This document shows positions 47,436-56,751 of a stretch of 64,000 nucleotides of DNA, in pieces. Location of the stretch: the NCBI RefSeq assembly GCF_001899075.1, contig NZ_MKVA01000003.1:1-64000 (forward strand), read 5' to 3'. The notes beneath the pieces are model-generated. The model saw only the letters and a list, made by a program, of their open reading frames with translations. It made no database searches and was not told where the DNA came from. This DNA comes from Devosia sp. 67-54 (GTDB lineage Bacteria; Pseudomonadota; Alphaproteobacteria; Rhizobiales; Devosiaceae). The position numbers and the translations under genes are program-made. The stretch's first letter is position 1. Every line of letters starts with the position of its first letter.

Positions 47436-48425
47436 TCACTGCCCCGCGCGCGTCGTCTCGCCGGTCTTCATGATGAACTGCTCCACCTTGTGGCTGAGGT
47501 GGCGCTTGAAATTGTCTTTTTCCTTCTCGGCCGCCGCGATGATTTCCTTCACGCGCCAGAACTCCATGGCGCCGAAGCTCGAGACGTGCGGCCGCGCGTA
47601 GACGTCCGGCGGGTAGGCCGCCATCATGTGCGCGGTGAGCGAATGCATCATGATCTGCGCCGAGCCGAACCAGATGTCGAGCGCCCGGTAGTCGACCTTG
47701 GCGATCTTGTCGGAGGGGTCGCCGTTGACGTCGATGCCCACCAGGATGTCGCAATCGGCCGAGGCCTGGTCGAGCGGCAGCGGGTTCACCACGCCGCCGT
47801 CGACCAGGATGTGGTTGGCGTAATGCACCGGCCGGAAGAAGCTCGGGATGGCGATCGAGCCGGCGATGGTTGGCCGCAATTCGCCGCTGTTGAACACCGC
47901 CTGATGCCAGCTCTGGAAATCGGTGGCCACCACGTAGAACGGGACCTTGAGGTCCTTGAAATCGTCGGGGAACGGATCGGGCAGGAAGGCGTCGACCACC
48001 CGGCTCGCGTCGAGCTGCAGGTTGAAGCCGTTGCGCACCAGCCCGCCGAGGCTGCCGATCTGCTGGCCCCAGATGCGCCCGGCGATGGTGCGCATGGTGC
48101 CCAGCACGTTCATGGCGTGCTCGCGCAGCTCCTTGCCGCTCATGCCGTTGGCCCAGCCCGAGCCGATCAGCGCGCCGATCGAGGTGCCGGCGATGGTCGA
48201 GGGGGTGAGCCCCAATTCATCCATCGCCTCGATGAACGGAATGTGCGTCAGCCCGCGGGCCGAGCCGCCGCCGAGCGCCACGCCGATGCGCGGCATGCTG
48301 TGTGAGGCGGGCGCAGCGGTCGGGGCGTCGTCGCCGGCCCGGAGGCGGTCGACAAGCTCCTGTCCCCGCTGCTGGATGGGGATCAGATCGTCCTCCGATG
48401 CGAGGTCCTGAGCCATTCTGAGCAT
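47436..48425 (-). CDS. patatin-like phospholipase
   Basis: A 329-residue RssA-type protein. The oxyanion loop is GGGSARGL, the nucleophile elbow is GTSIG and the catalytic Asp lies in VDGGVVNPLP. All catalytic residues are intact. There is no signal peptide, so it is cytoplasmic or peripheral. The substrate is unknown. A start three codons downstream is possible. Confidence 0.88.
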   Translation of the reverse strand: MLRMAQDLASEDDLIPIQQRGQELVDRLRAGDDAPTAAPASHSMPRIGVALGGGSARGLTHIPFIEAMDELGLTPSTIAGTSIGALIGSGWANGMSGKELREHAMNVLGTMRTIAGRIWGQQIGSLGGLVRNGFNLQLDASRVVDAFLPDPFPDDFKDLKVPFYVVATDFQSWHQAVFNSGELRPTIAGSIAIPSFFRPVHYANHILVDGGVVNPLPLDQASADCDILVGIDVNGDPSDKIAKVDYRALDIWFGSAQIMMHSLTAHMMAAYPPDVYARPHVSSFGAMEFWRVKEIIAAAEKEKDNFKRHLSHKVEQFIMKTGETTRAGQ

Positions 48426-48491
48426 CTATGCTGCGCCTCGAAGGTTTATAAGCCCTTCCGCGCCGGATGCGGAAATTCGCTGCCGATAAGG

Positions 48492-49778
48492 CTAACGATC
48501 CAGCCGGGCATTGCGTTCACGCAGAATGGCGCGCCAGCCGATATCGTGGCGGTGAAACCCCTCCGGCCAGTCGATTTCGGCGATGGCGGCATCGGCGCGC
48601 TCCTTGGCGTCGGCCACCGAGGCGCCGAGCGCGGTGACGTTCAGCACCCGCCCGCCGGCGCTCAGCAGCCGGCCGTCCTCGCGCCTGGTGCCGGCATGGA
48701 AGATCACCATGTCCGCCGTGTCCGGCGGCAGCGGGCCGAGCAGCGTGCCCTTCCTGTAGTCGCCCGGATAGCCCTTGCTGGCGAGCACCGTGGTCAGCGC
48801 CGCCTCCGGCCGCCAGCGCGCCTCCATGCCGGCGAGCGCGCCCGTCGCGGTGGCGTGCAGCAGCGCCAGCAGGTCGCTGTCGAGCCGCAGCATCAGCACC
48901 TGCGTCTCCGGGTCGCCGAAGCGCGCATTGTACTCAATCAGCTTGGGCCCCTCGCGCGTCAGCATCAGCCCGGCATAGAGCACGCCCTGGTACGGCGTGC
49001 CGCGGGCCGCCATGCCGCGCACCGTCGGCTCGATGATCTCGGCCATGGTCTGCGCGATCAGCTCGTCGGTCATCACCGGCGCCGGCGAATAGGCGCCCAT
49101 GCCGCCGGTGTTGGGGCCGTTGTCGCCGTCGAAGGCGCGCTTGTGGTCCTGCGCCGTGGCCAGCGGCAGCGTGTGCTCGCCGTCGCACAGAACGAAGAAG
49201 CTCGCCTCCTCGCCCTCGAGGAAATCCTCGATCACCACCGAGGCGCCGGAGGCGCCGAATGCCCCGCCGAAGCAGTCCCTGATCGCGTGCTCCGCCGCCG
49301 CGATATGCATCGCCACGGTGACGCCCTTGCCCAGCGCAAGCCCGTCGGCCTTGATCACGATCGGCGCGCCGCGCTCGCGCACATAGGCGAGCGCCGGCTC
49401 GGCCGCGTCGAACCGGCGATAGGCGGCGGTGGGGATGCCCATCTCGTCGCACAGCGCCTTGGTGAAGCCCTTGCTGCCTTCGAGCTGCCCCGCTGCCTTG
49501 CTCGGCGAGAAGCAGGCGATGCCGGCGGCGCGCACCTCGTCGCCCAGCCCCGCCACCACCGGCGCATCGGGCCCGATCACCACGAAGTCGATGCCGTTGG
49601 CCCGCGCCCAGCCGACCACCGCGCCATGGTCCGCCGGATCGAGCGCTACGTTCTCGGCGACCAGCGACGTGCCGCCATTGCCCGGCGCCACATAGAGCTT
49701 GGTCAGCAGCGGCGACTGCGCCAGTTTCCACGCCAGCGCATGCTCGCGCCCGCCCGCTCCGATCAACAAGACCCGCAT
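48492..49778 (-). CDS. purD: phosphoribosylamine-glycine ligase
   Basis: A 428-residue ATP-grasp enzyme of de novo purine synthesis. [19 protein letters not shown] starts it; [32 protein letters not shown] and [13 protein letters not shown] are typical. Start supported by GGGG seven bases upstream. Divergent from xseA. Confidence 0.97.
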   Translation of the reverse strand: MRVLLIGAGGREHALAWKLAQSPLLTKLYVAPGNGGTSLVAENVALDPADHGAVVGWARANGIDFVVIGPDAPVVAGLGDEVRAAGIACFSPSKAAGQLEGSKGFTKALCDEMGIPTAAYRRFDAAEPALAYVRERGAPIVIKADGLALGKGVTVAMHIAAAEHAIRDCFGGAFGASGASVVIEDFLEGEEASFFVLCDGEHTLPLATAQDHKRAFDGDNGPNTGGMGAYSPAPVMTDELIAQTMAEIIEPTVRGMAARGTPYQGVLYAGLMLTREGPKLIEYNARFGDPETQVLMLRLDSDLLALLHATATGALAGMEARWRPEAALTTVLASKGYPGDYRKGTLLGPLPPDTADMVIFHAGTRREDGRLLSAGGRVLNVTALGASVADAKERADAAIAEIDWPEGFHRHDIGWRAILRERNARLDR

Positions 49779-49842
49779 CGTCAAACCCCAAGGCCGCCCG
49801 GCCTCCTTGACACAAACGCGAACGAAAGCGCAACAGGGAGCC

Positions 49843-51393
49843 ATGGACCAGCCGCGCAGCAACGCCCCCGAATTCACCGTCAGCGAGCTGGCGCAGGCGG
49901 TCAAGCGCACCGTCGAGGACGAGTTCCAGTATGTGCGGGTGCGCGGCGAGATTTCCGGCTTCCGCGGCCAGCACTCGTCCGGCCATTGCTACTTCACCCT
50001 CAAGGACGACCAGGCCGGCATCGACGCGGTGATCTGGAAGACCACCTGGCCGCGCCTCCGCTTCAAGCCGGAGGAGGGGCTGGAGATCATCGCCACCGGG
50101 CGGCTCACCACCTTCCCGCGCTCGTCGAAATACCAGATCGTCATCGAGCAGATCGAGCCGGCCGGCGCCGGCGCGCTGATGGCGCTGCTCGAGGAGCGCC
50201 GCAGGAAGCTCGCCGCCGAAGGCCTGTTCGCCGCCGAGCGCAAGCAGAAGCTGCCCTACCTGCCGCGCATCATCGGCGTCGTCACCTCGCCCACCGGCGC
50301 GGTGATCCGCGACATCCTGCATCGGCTCGACGACCGCTTTCCCAGCCACGTCATCGTCTGGCCGGTGCGCGTGCAGGGCGAAACCGCGGCGGCCGAGGTG
50401 GCGCACGCCGTCGCCGGCTTCAACGCACTGCCCGAGCGCGGCGGGCCGGTGCCGCGCCCCGATCTGCTGATCGTGGCGCGCGGCGGCGGCTCCATCGAGG
50501 ACCTCTGGAGCTTCAACGAGGAGATCGTGGTGCGCGCCGTGGCCGCCTCGCGCATCCCGGTGATTTCCGGCGTCGGCCACGAGACCGACACGACGCTGGT
50601 CGACTACGCCGCCGACCATCGCGCCCCGACGCCCACCGCCGCGGCCGAAGCGGCGGTGCCGGTGCGCGCCGAGCTCATCGCCTATGTCGACGACCAGGGC
50701 CAGCGCAGCCGCGGGGGGATCCGCCACCAGCTCGGCAACCGCCGCGACCGCCTGCGCGCCGCCGCCGGGCAATTGCCGCGCCCGCTCGACCTGCTGAGCC
50801 TTGCGCGGCAGCGCCTCGATCTCGCCGCGACCGAGCTCAACGCCTCGCTGCGCCATCTCGGGCAGGGCAAGCGCCTTGCCTTCGAGCGCTCCGCCGGCAA
50901 GCTCACGCCGCGCGTCATGGTGCAGCGCGCCGAGATGCTGTCGCGGCAGTTGGCCGAGCTGTCGCGCCGCGAGGCGAGCGGCATGGCGCGGCTGCTGGAA
51001 CAGAAGCGCGCCGCCTACGCCACGCGCGCCGCGACGCTCACCCCCACGGCGCTGGTCGCCGATCTGCGCCACGCCAATGCCCGCCTCGCGCCCTGCGCCG
51101 AGCGGCTGCGGCCGGCGCTGCGCCGCCTCGTCGTGCAGCGCGGCAACGATTTGACGGCACTGGGCAAGCTGCTCGAATCGTATTCCTACAAGGGCGTGCT
51201 GGAGCGCGGCTTCGCGCTGGTGGTCGACGACCAAGGCCACATCGTGCGCAGCAAGGCGGCGGTGAGGCCGGGCCAGTTGCTGGCCATCGAGGTGGCCGAC
51301 GGCCAGTTCGGGGCGGCCGTCTCCGGCGCCCCGGTGTCGCGCAAGCGTCCCCGCCCGCCCAAGGACGATGGCGGGCAGGAGAGCCTGTTCTAG
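49843..51393 (+). CDS. xseA: exodeoxyribonuclease VII large subunit
   Basis: A 516-residue nuclease subunit. N-terminal OB fold ([20 protein letters not shown]), catalytic region with [34 protein letters not shown] and the [20 protein letters not shown] block, then a long coiled coil. xseB is not in the window. Ribosome site AGGGAG. Confidence 0.96.
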   Translation: MDQPRSNAPEFTVSELAQAVKRTVEDEFQYVRVRGEISGFRGQHSSGHCYFTLKDDQAGIDAVIWKTTWPRLRFKPEEGLEIIATGRLTTFPRSSKYQIVIEQIEPAGAGALMALLEERRRKLAAEGLFAAERKQKLPYLPRIIGVVTSPTGAVIRDILHRLDDRFPSHVIVWPVRVQGETAAAEVAHAVAGFNALPERGGPVPRPDLLIVARGGGSIEDLWSFNEEIVVRAVAASRIPVISGVGHETDTTLVDYAADHRAPTPTAAAEAAVPVRAELIAYVDDQGQRSRGGIRHQLGNRRDRLRAAAGQLPRPLDLLSLARQRLDLAATELNASLRHLGQGKRLAFERSAGKLTPRVMVQRAEMLSRQLAELSRREASGMARLLEQKRAAYATRAATLTPTALVADLRHANARLAPCAERLRPALRRLVVQRGNDLTALGKLLESYSYKGVLERGFALVVDDQGHIVRSKAAVRPGQLLAIEVADGQFGAAVSGAPVSRKRPRPPKDDGGQESLF

Positions 51394-51396
51394 GCG

Positions 51397-52311
51397 CTAG
51401 ATCTCGCCGTCGACCAGCGCCGCGAGGGTGACGGCGCCGGAGCCGCCGATCGAGGCGCACCAGCCCACCGTGCCACTCGCATCGATGGCGCAGCCCGGCG
51501 CCGAGGTGAGCGGCACCGCGGTCTGCTGCCAGTCCGACCACGACCCGCCGGACCAGCTCTTGATCCACAGCCGCTTCTGCGGCCCGAGCACGAACAGGTG
51601 CACGGCGTCGCCGGTCGAGACTGCCGAGACGCGGCCCGTCACCAGCCCGCCGAGATTGTCGACGACCACGGCGTTGCCGGTCTTGTGCGTGATGTCGGTG
51701 AGCTGCTTCACCCCGCTGGCGGTGGTGTCGTAGCAATGCGCGCCGAGCGAGAACACCTGCACGCAGCCCACGGCGCTGCCCACGGTGCCGTCGAGGTCCT
51801 GCCAGTCGCTCCACTTGCCGGCGAGGGTGTTCATGAACAGATGGTTCTGCGGCCCGCGCACGAAGATGCGCAATTGCGTCTTGCCGCCTTCCGTCGTGCG
51901 GATGATCGATGGATCGTTGGTGGCGTAGCCGCCGAGGCTGGCCCAGCCGCTCCACGTGTTGGCCTTGGCGTCGTAGCTGGTCCAGTAGACGGTGTTGTTG
52001 GGTCCCACCGCGGCGCAGTCGATGCGGCTCTGGCTGCGCGCCGTGCAACTCGGGTTGCCCTTCAGCGCCAGCGTGCCGATCGGCGTCCAGTCGCTGAAGC
52101 TCGCGCCCTGGTCGGCGGTGGTCTTGGCGTACATCAGCCCGCCCGGGCCGCGCACGAACACGGCGACCGCGTCCTGGCCGGCGAATTTGTAGGCGACGGT
52201 GCTCGGCGCGCCCTTGGCGGCGCCACCCAGTGGATAGCTGTCGAAGGCGAGGGCAGGGATCGCGGTGGCGGCGAAGGCCGCGGCGGCCGCGAGCATGGCG
52301 AGGATTTTCAC
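51397..52311 (-). CDS. secreted PLL-like beta-propeller lectin
   Basis: A 304-residue protein with a signal peptide (MKILAMLAAAAAFAATAIPA, ending LA). Repeats of about 45 residues share VFVRGPxxxLxxxxxxxxWSDWxxLGG, seen as AVFVRGPGGLMYAKT, RIFVRGPQNHLFMNT and HLFVLGPQKRLWIKS, each followed by a W-S-D/G-W motif. This matches DUF346/PLL-type propellers, several of which bind fucose or other sugars. Lectin function is inferred. Six cysteines suggest disulfides. Confidence 0.75.
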   Translation of the reverse strand: MKILAMLAAAAAFAATAIPALAFDSYPLGGAAKGAPSTVAYKFAGQDAVAVFVRGPGGLMYAKTTADQGASFSDWTPIGTLALKGNPSCTARSQSRIDCAAVGPNNTVYWTSYDAKANTWSGWASLGGYATNDPSIIRTTEGGKTQLRIFVRGPQNHLFMNTLAGKWSDWQDLDGTVGSAVGCVQVFSLGAHCYDTTASGVKQLTDITHKTGNAVVVDNLGGLVTGRVSAVSTGDAVHLFVLGPQKRLWIKSWSGGSWSDWQQTAVPLTSAPGCAIDASGTVGWCASIGGSGAVTLAALVDGEI

Positions 52312-52479
52312 GGTTCAGCTCCAGACGGTTCGGCGCCGGACTGTCCCGCGCCCCATCGTCACGCTAGTGTGATCATGCCGAACGCCGCGCGAACACCCCG
52401 TTCAGCCCGGGTTCAGCGCCGCAAGGCCGTTTGCACCGCCGCCGTTTCCGCCTATATGTCGGGCGAAAGGCCGCCCTGC

Positions 52480-52704
52480 ATGAACATCCACGACAAGAAC
52501 TTCGCCCCGTCCGAAGCCGTCATCCGCTATCTCGACGGCGACTATGTGGTGGTGCGGCCGGGCAGTTTCGTGCGCTGCGCCGTCACCGGCCGGCCGATCC
52601 CCGTCGACGAGCTGATGTACTGGAACGTCGACCGCCAGGAGCCCTATGCCGACGCCGATGCCGCCCTCGAGGCGTTCCGGCGCCACGGCCTCTCCGGCAA
52701 GTAA
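52480..52704 (+). CDS. DUF2093 protein
   Basis: A 74-residue protein. IRYLDGDYVVVRPGSFVRCA, then TGRPIPVDELMYWNVDRQEP and AFRRH make up the DUF2093 pattern found in alphaproteobacteria; function unknown. The next gene starts at the base after its stop codon, so the two are co-translated. Confidence 0.88.
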   Translation: MNIHDKNFAPSEAVIRYLDGDYVVVRPGSFVRCAVTGRPIPVDELMYWNVDRQEPYADADAALEAFRRHGLSGK

Positions 52705-53805
52705 GTGCGGCCGGCCTCGCTCCTGATCATCTCCAACGGCATCGGCGAGGATTCGGTGGGCGCCGAGCTGGCCCGCCGCCTGCCGTCGTCCATCAAGGCG
52801 TCGGCCTATCCCACCCTCGGCTCCGGCGCTCACTACGACGGCGTGTGCGAGATCGTCGGCCCGCGCGCCACGCTGGCGAGCGCCGGCTCGCGCGTCGCGC
52901 AAGGCACCATCGCCCGCGACGTGCGCGGCGGGCTGCTCGGCACCGTGCCGCCCGGCCTCGCCTTCATGCATCGCGCCCGCCGCGCCTACGACCGCGTGCT
53001 GGTGATCGGCGACTTCATCGGCGTCGGCGGCTGTTTCCTCACCGGCATCCGCAACGTCACCTATATCGACGTCTACAAGAGCGGCTATGGCCGGCCCTAT
53101 CTCGGCATCGAGCGCTGGGTGATCGGGCGGACCTGCCGCACCGTGTTCAGCCGCCATCCGGCGCTGGCCGACCGCCTGCGCCGCGATGGCGTCGACGCCC
53201 GCGCCGTCGGCAACGTCATGATGGACACCATCCCGCGCTCCGGCTTCGATGCCGCTTCGCTGCGCACCCGCCCGCTGGCGGCGACGCTGCTGCCCGGCAG
53301 CCGCGAGGCGACAGCCGAGAATTTCGCGCTGCAGGTCGCGGCGCTGCGCCGGTTGCCCGAGACGCTGCGGCCCGACGTGTTCCTGGCGCTCGCCGGCGGC
53401 GTTGCGCCCGAGGCGTTGGCGGCGGCCGCCGGGCTCGCCTGGACCGGCCTCGGCTTCGCCGGCGATCTCACTATCCATGCCGCGCGCGGCGCGCTCGGCG
53501 ATCTCCTCGACAATTCGGACGTCGTTCTATCGCAGGCCGGCACCGCCACCATCCAGGCGCTCGGGCTCGGCCGCCCCATCGTCAGCTTCATCCGCCCCGG
53601 CGACCGCATGCGCCGGCATGAGGACGAGAGCCGGCTGTTCGGAGAGTCGCGGCTGCTGGTCGCCGACGACGCCACCGAAATCGCCTCCGCTTTGACCCTG
53701 CTGCTGCAAAACGAACCCGAGCGCCTTCGCCGCGGCGCCATCGGCCAGGACCGCATCGGCCCCCCCGGCGCCCTCGACCGCATCATCGAGACGCTGCTGA
53801 GCTAG
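52705..53805 (+). CDS. lipid-A-disaccharide synthase-related protein
   Basis: A 366-residue GT-B-fold protein of the LpxB-related type (TIGR03492-like). LLIISNGIGEDSVGAELARRL opens it, LLPGSREATAENF matches the LpxB LLPGSR motif, and SQAGTATIQALGLGRPIVSF is the donor-site segment. It differs from true LpxB at the N-terminus, so a different envelope glycolipid step is possible. The GTG start directly follows the DUF2093 TAA. Confidence 0.85.
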   Translation: MRPASLLIISNGIGEDSVGAELARRLPSSIKASAYPTLGSGAHYDGVCEIVGPRATLASAGSRVAQGTIARDVRGGLLGTVPPGLAFMHRARRAYDRVLVIGDFIGVGGCFLTGIRNVTYIDVYKSGYGRPYLGIERWVIGRTCRTVFSRHPALADRLRRDGVDARAVGNVMMDTIPRSGFDAASLRTRPLAATLLPGSREATAENFALQVAALRRLPETLRPDVFLALAGGVAPEALAAAAGLAWTGLGFAGDLTIHAARGALGDLLDNSDVVLSQAGTATIQALGLGRPIVSFIRPGDRMRRHEDESRLFGESRLLVADDATEIASALTLLLQNEPERLRRGAIGQDRIGPPGALDRIIETLLS

Positions 53806-53833
53806 TCTTTCCTCAAATCTCACGGTCGGCTCA

Positions 53834-54021
53834 CCTCGCCCCTTCAGGGGAGAGGTCGGCGCCTTGGCGAGCGGAGCGAGCCTAGAAGCCGGGTGAGGGG
53901 TGCGATCTATCAGATAGAGCGATGCTGACGCAACGCGCAAGGTCCCCACCGCACCCCTCACCCAGCTCCGCTACGTCGCTCCGCTCCGAAGCTGCGCTAC
54001 CCTCTCCCCTGAGGGGCGAGG
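53834..54021. repeat. 188-base nested palindromic element
   Basis: Outer arms CCTCGCCCC-T-TCAGGGGAG (53834) and its near-perfect complement ending at 54021 enclose inner arms GGGTGAGGGGTGCG (53891-53904) and CGCACCCCTCACCC (53950-53963). The centre holds ATCTATCAGATAGA. It fills the 248-base gap between convergent genes and resembles rhizobial mosaic intergenic elements (RIME/MITE-like). No gene is seen. Confidence 0.85.
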
Positions 54022-54053
54022 GGACCGACTGTGAGTTCTGTGAAGGAAGCAAC

Positions 54054-54776
54054 CTATCGCGGCTTGATCTTTCCGTCCGCCAGGTCGAACGCCTTGGCCA
54101 GCACGCGGTCCAGCGCCTCGCGCAGCATGTTGGCGTATTCCGCGTCGCCCACGCCGGCATCCGTCATGTAGAACGGCCCTTCACAGGCAAAGCCGATGGT
54201 CGAGAACGGATAGTTGAGCTGCATCTTGTCCCACACCCGCTCCAGCACCTTGCGGCGCGAGCTGGCGGTGGCGATGGCGTAGACCGGGCGGCCGGATTTG
54301 CGTGCCAGCGCGATCATCCCCAGCGACACGTTGCGGCCCGGCTCCGGCGGAATGTCGGCGGTGGCGAACAGCGTCGTGCCGGCCTTCAGCGCCTTCAGCA
54401 TGTTGCGGAACGCGCTGAGGCCGCCGGTGCCGTGCTTCTGCCGCTCGCTGGCGCCCGAGCCGTCGACCGTCTGGTAGCCGAGCGAGCGCGCCATCGCCGC
54501 CATCATCTGCCCGTCGGGGTGCATCGACACCAGCAGCGCCACCTGCTTCGGATCGGGCATCACCACGTAAGCGAGGTTCGACTGGCCGTGCCAGCTCACC
54601 GCGATCGCCGGCCAGTCCTTGTGCGCCGACTCCCAGAAGTCCGGCGGGTCGGCGACCACTTTCGAGGTCAGCCGCAGGAAGCGCAGGTAGTTGCCGATCA
54701 GCACCCGGCCCAGAAAGGCGCGCACGCCCGGCCGGTCGATCCATTTGCTCCTGCCGGCAGGATCGGGGCCGCTCAC
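54054..54776 (-). CDS. DUF374 lysophospholipid acyltransferase-like protein
   Basis: A 240-residue protein. AIAVSWHGQSNLAYVVM carries the acyltransferase-like His, with SMHPDGQMMAAMARSLGYQT and the ADIPPEPGRNVSLGMIALAR block. Such proteins are often placed with lipid A/KDO genes and may acylate an envelope lipid. It starts at a GTG overlapping the DUF4170 stop (GTGA). Confidence 0.85.
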   Translation of the reverse strand: MSGPDPAGRSKWIDRPGVRAFLGRVLIGNYLRFLRLTSKVVADPPDFWESAHKDWPAIAVSWHGQSNLAYVVMPDPKQVALLVSMHPDGQMMAAMARSLGYQTVDGSGASERQKHGTGGLSAFRNMLKALKAGTTLFATADIPPEPGRNVSLGMIALARKSGRPVYAIATASSRRKVLERVWDKMQLNYPFSTIGFACEGPFYMTDAGVGDAEYANMLREALDRVLAKAFDLADGKIKPR

Positions 54777-55021
54777 GCGCCCTCGTCTTCCGGGTCGAGC
54801 AGGCGGTGCAGGTGCACCACGAAATAGCGCATCTGCGCGTTGTCGACGGTCTGCTGCGCCTTCTGCTTCCACACCGCATAGGCCGCCGCGTAATTGGGAT
54901 AGACCCCGACCAGATCGACCTTGTCGAGATCCTTGAAGGTGATGCCCTCGATGCTGTCGAGCTCGCCGCCGAGCACGAGGTGGAGCAACTGCTTCTGCGG
55001 AGTGGTCCTGGGCGCCTTCAC
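54773..55021 (-). CDS. DUF4170 protein
   Basis: An 82-residue protein containing QKQLLHLVLGGELDSIEGIT and TVDNAQMRYFVVHLHRLLDP, the DUF4170 pattern of alphaproteobacteria. The GTG start overlaps the cysQ stop and its stop overlaps the DUF374 start, both as GTGA. Function unknown; the location suggests a link to envelope lipids. Confidence 0.88.
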   Translation of the reverse strand: MKAPRTTPQKQLLHLVLGGELDSIEGITFKDLDKVDLVGVYPNYAAAYAVWKQKAQQTVDNAQMRYFVVHLHRLLDPEDEGA

Positions 55022-55857
55022 GTGGTTTTCCGTTCCCGGTCGAGTTGCGGCTCGGGGCAGCCATAGACCTTGATCAGCGCCCCGCACAGCACCTCTCTTA
55101 GCGAACCTTGCGCGAAGGCGGCAAGCGCGCCGTGGCGGATTTCCGGCTGATTGAACTGCATGGCGCCCATGCACGCATCCTCGAAGGCGATGCCGCTTTC
55201 GCTGAGGATCACCGCCGCCCCCGCGAGGTCCCAGTCCTGCGAGCCGCGCCGCACCACCGCGGCGTCGAGCTTGCCGGTCGCCACCTGCACCAGCCGATAG
55301 GCGAGCGAGGGGTAGGCCGGCCCGCGCGTGTAGTCGAGCCCGGCCGCCTGCAGCTCCTGGTGCACCGCGCCGGGCGCCGGGATCAGCGGCGCCAGCCGGT
55401 CGGGCGGCGTGCGCCGCGCGATCGGCTGCCCGTTGAGCGTCGCGCCGCCGCCGCGGCAGGCCGCATACATCTCGTTGCGCGCCGGCGCGAACACCACGCC
55501 CGCCACCGGCACGCCGGCCTCGACCACCGCCAGCGACACCGTCCAGCTGTCCTCGCCGCGGATGAAGCCGCGCGTGCCGTCGATGGGGTCGACGATGAAC
55601 ACCCGCCGGTGCTTGAGCCGCTGCTGGTCGTCGGCGGTCTCTTCGCTCAGCCAGCCATAATCGGGCCGCGCCGTGGTCAGCGCCGAGAACAGGAATTTGT
55701 CGAGCACGATGTCGGCCTCCGACACTGGAGAGGAGTTCTCCTTGGTCCAGGTCTTGAGGTCGCGCCGGAAATAGCTCGCGGCGATGATGCCGGCGGTGAC
55801 CGCCGCGGTGCGCAGCAGTTCGAGGTCGCTGTCGTGGGAAGTGGGGGTATCGGCCAT
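55018..55857 (-). CDS. cysQ: 3'(2'),5'-bisphosphate nucleotidase / inositol monophosphatase family
   Basis: A 279-residue phosphatase. Metal-site motifs are WLSEETADD, VDPIDGTRGFIRG and the C-terminal QDWDLAGAAVILSESG. CysQ removes the toxic sulfate-assimilation by-product PAP; the family also includes inositol phosphatases, so the substrate is not certain. First gene of cysQ-DUF4170-DUF374. Confidence 0.88.
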   Translation of the reverse strand: MADTPTSHDSDLELLRTAAVTAGIIAASYFRRDLKTWTKENSSPVSEADIVLDKFLFSALTTARPDYGWLSEETADDQQRLKHRRVFIVDPIDGTRGFIRGEDSWTVSLAVVEAGVPVAGVVFAPARNEMYAACRGGGATLNGQPIARRTPPDRLAPLIPAPGAVHQELQAAGLDYTRGPAYPSLAYRLVQVATGKLDAAVVRRGSQDWDLAGAAVILSESGIAFEDACMGAMQFNQPEIRHGALAAFAQGSLREVLCGALIKVYGCPEPQLDRERKTT

Positions 55858-56083
55858 TGCGCGCTGCGTTTCGCCCTGCTTCTAGGCGGAAATGAGAAGC
55901 TGCACAAACGCCACGTGCTTAATCCGCCGTTACCCGCGGTGACGACCCGCTAACCCTCGCCAAAACTACCTAAACTTAACCCAGTTTCTTAAGCGCGCCA
56001 GAAAGGGGGCGGGCTAGGATGGGGGCATAAAGGGAGCGTCATAAAAACCAGGCTCTCGGGGTTAACAGGAAAGCGACTATCAA

Positions 56084-56623
56084 ATGGATCAGAGCGTGAG
56101 GATCGAAGGGGCGAACGTCGTCCTGATGTTCGGAATGCGCAGTGCGACCGAGGTTGCCGCCGTTCCCTTCGCCGCCCGTCAATTCGGTCCGGCCAACGAC
56201 AATGGCCCCAGGGATCCGGTCAAGACCGTCACCGTGCGCAAGCAGCTCGAGAAGTCGGGCGTGGCCATCAAGATCAAGGTGCCGGTGGATGAATTCGTCG
56301 GCGTCGCGGTGTCGACGCGCATCTCCGAGGACGGCGTGCTGTCGAGCGCCATCGAGCTCGTGCATGGCGACCCGGAGCTGAACTACCAGGTGTTCGAGGA
56401 AGTCGGCAACGGCAACGTCGTCGCCGAATGGCAGAACTGGGGCAAGAAGCTGCGCCTGCCGCTCTACATCAAGGCTGGCGACGGCTCGCTTCTGCCCTAC
56501 AGCCAGCAGGTCTCGGGCGTGGCCCTCGGCCCGCACGTGGCGCGCCGCAAGCTGGCGCATGAAGGCGAGCGCCGCCCGCGCTTCCTCAACCGCCGCCAGC
56601 CCGGCGAAACCAACGCCGGCTGA
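56084..56623 (+). CDS. conserved hypothetical protein, DUF6101-like
   Basis: A 179-residue cytoplasmic protein with a central beta-rich domain (TVRKQLEKSGVAIKIKVPVD, FVGVAVSTRISEDG) and a basic C-terminus. I think it resembles DUF6101 of Rhizobiales, but cannot confirm this. It follows a 226-base non-coding gap that must contain its promoter. Confidence 0.7.
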   Translation: MDQSVRIEGANVVLMFGMRSATEVAAVPFAARQFGPANDNGPRDPVKTVTVRKQLEKSGVAIKIKVPVDEFVGVAVSTRISEDGVLSSAIELVHGDPELNYQVFEEVGNGNVVAEWQNWGKKLRLPLYIKAGDGSLLPYSQQVSGVALGPHVARRKLAHEGERRPRFLNRRQPGETNAG

Positions 56624-56710
56624 CCGCAACTTTTCGGACGCCTGTCCGTTTATCCTTTATGCGAGGCCACTGGCCGCGCCTCCCCGATAGCGACCTCCAA
56701 AGCGCTGCCA

Positions 56711-56736
56711 GGCCCGTCACTTTCGAGTGGCGGGCC
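56711..56736. terminator. hairpin between convergent genes
   Basis: GGCCCGTCACT-TTCG-AGTGGCGGGCC pairs over 11 bases with one G-T wobble and a stable tetraloop. It lies between the stops of the hypothetical gene and the aldo/keto reductase, so it may serve both. Confidence 0.65.
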
Positions 56737-56751
56737 GGTTTGCGTCCGGCG

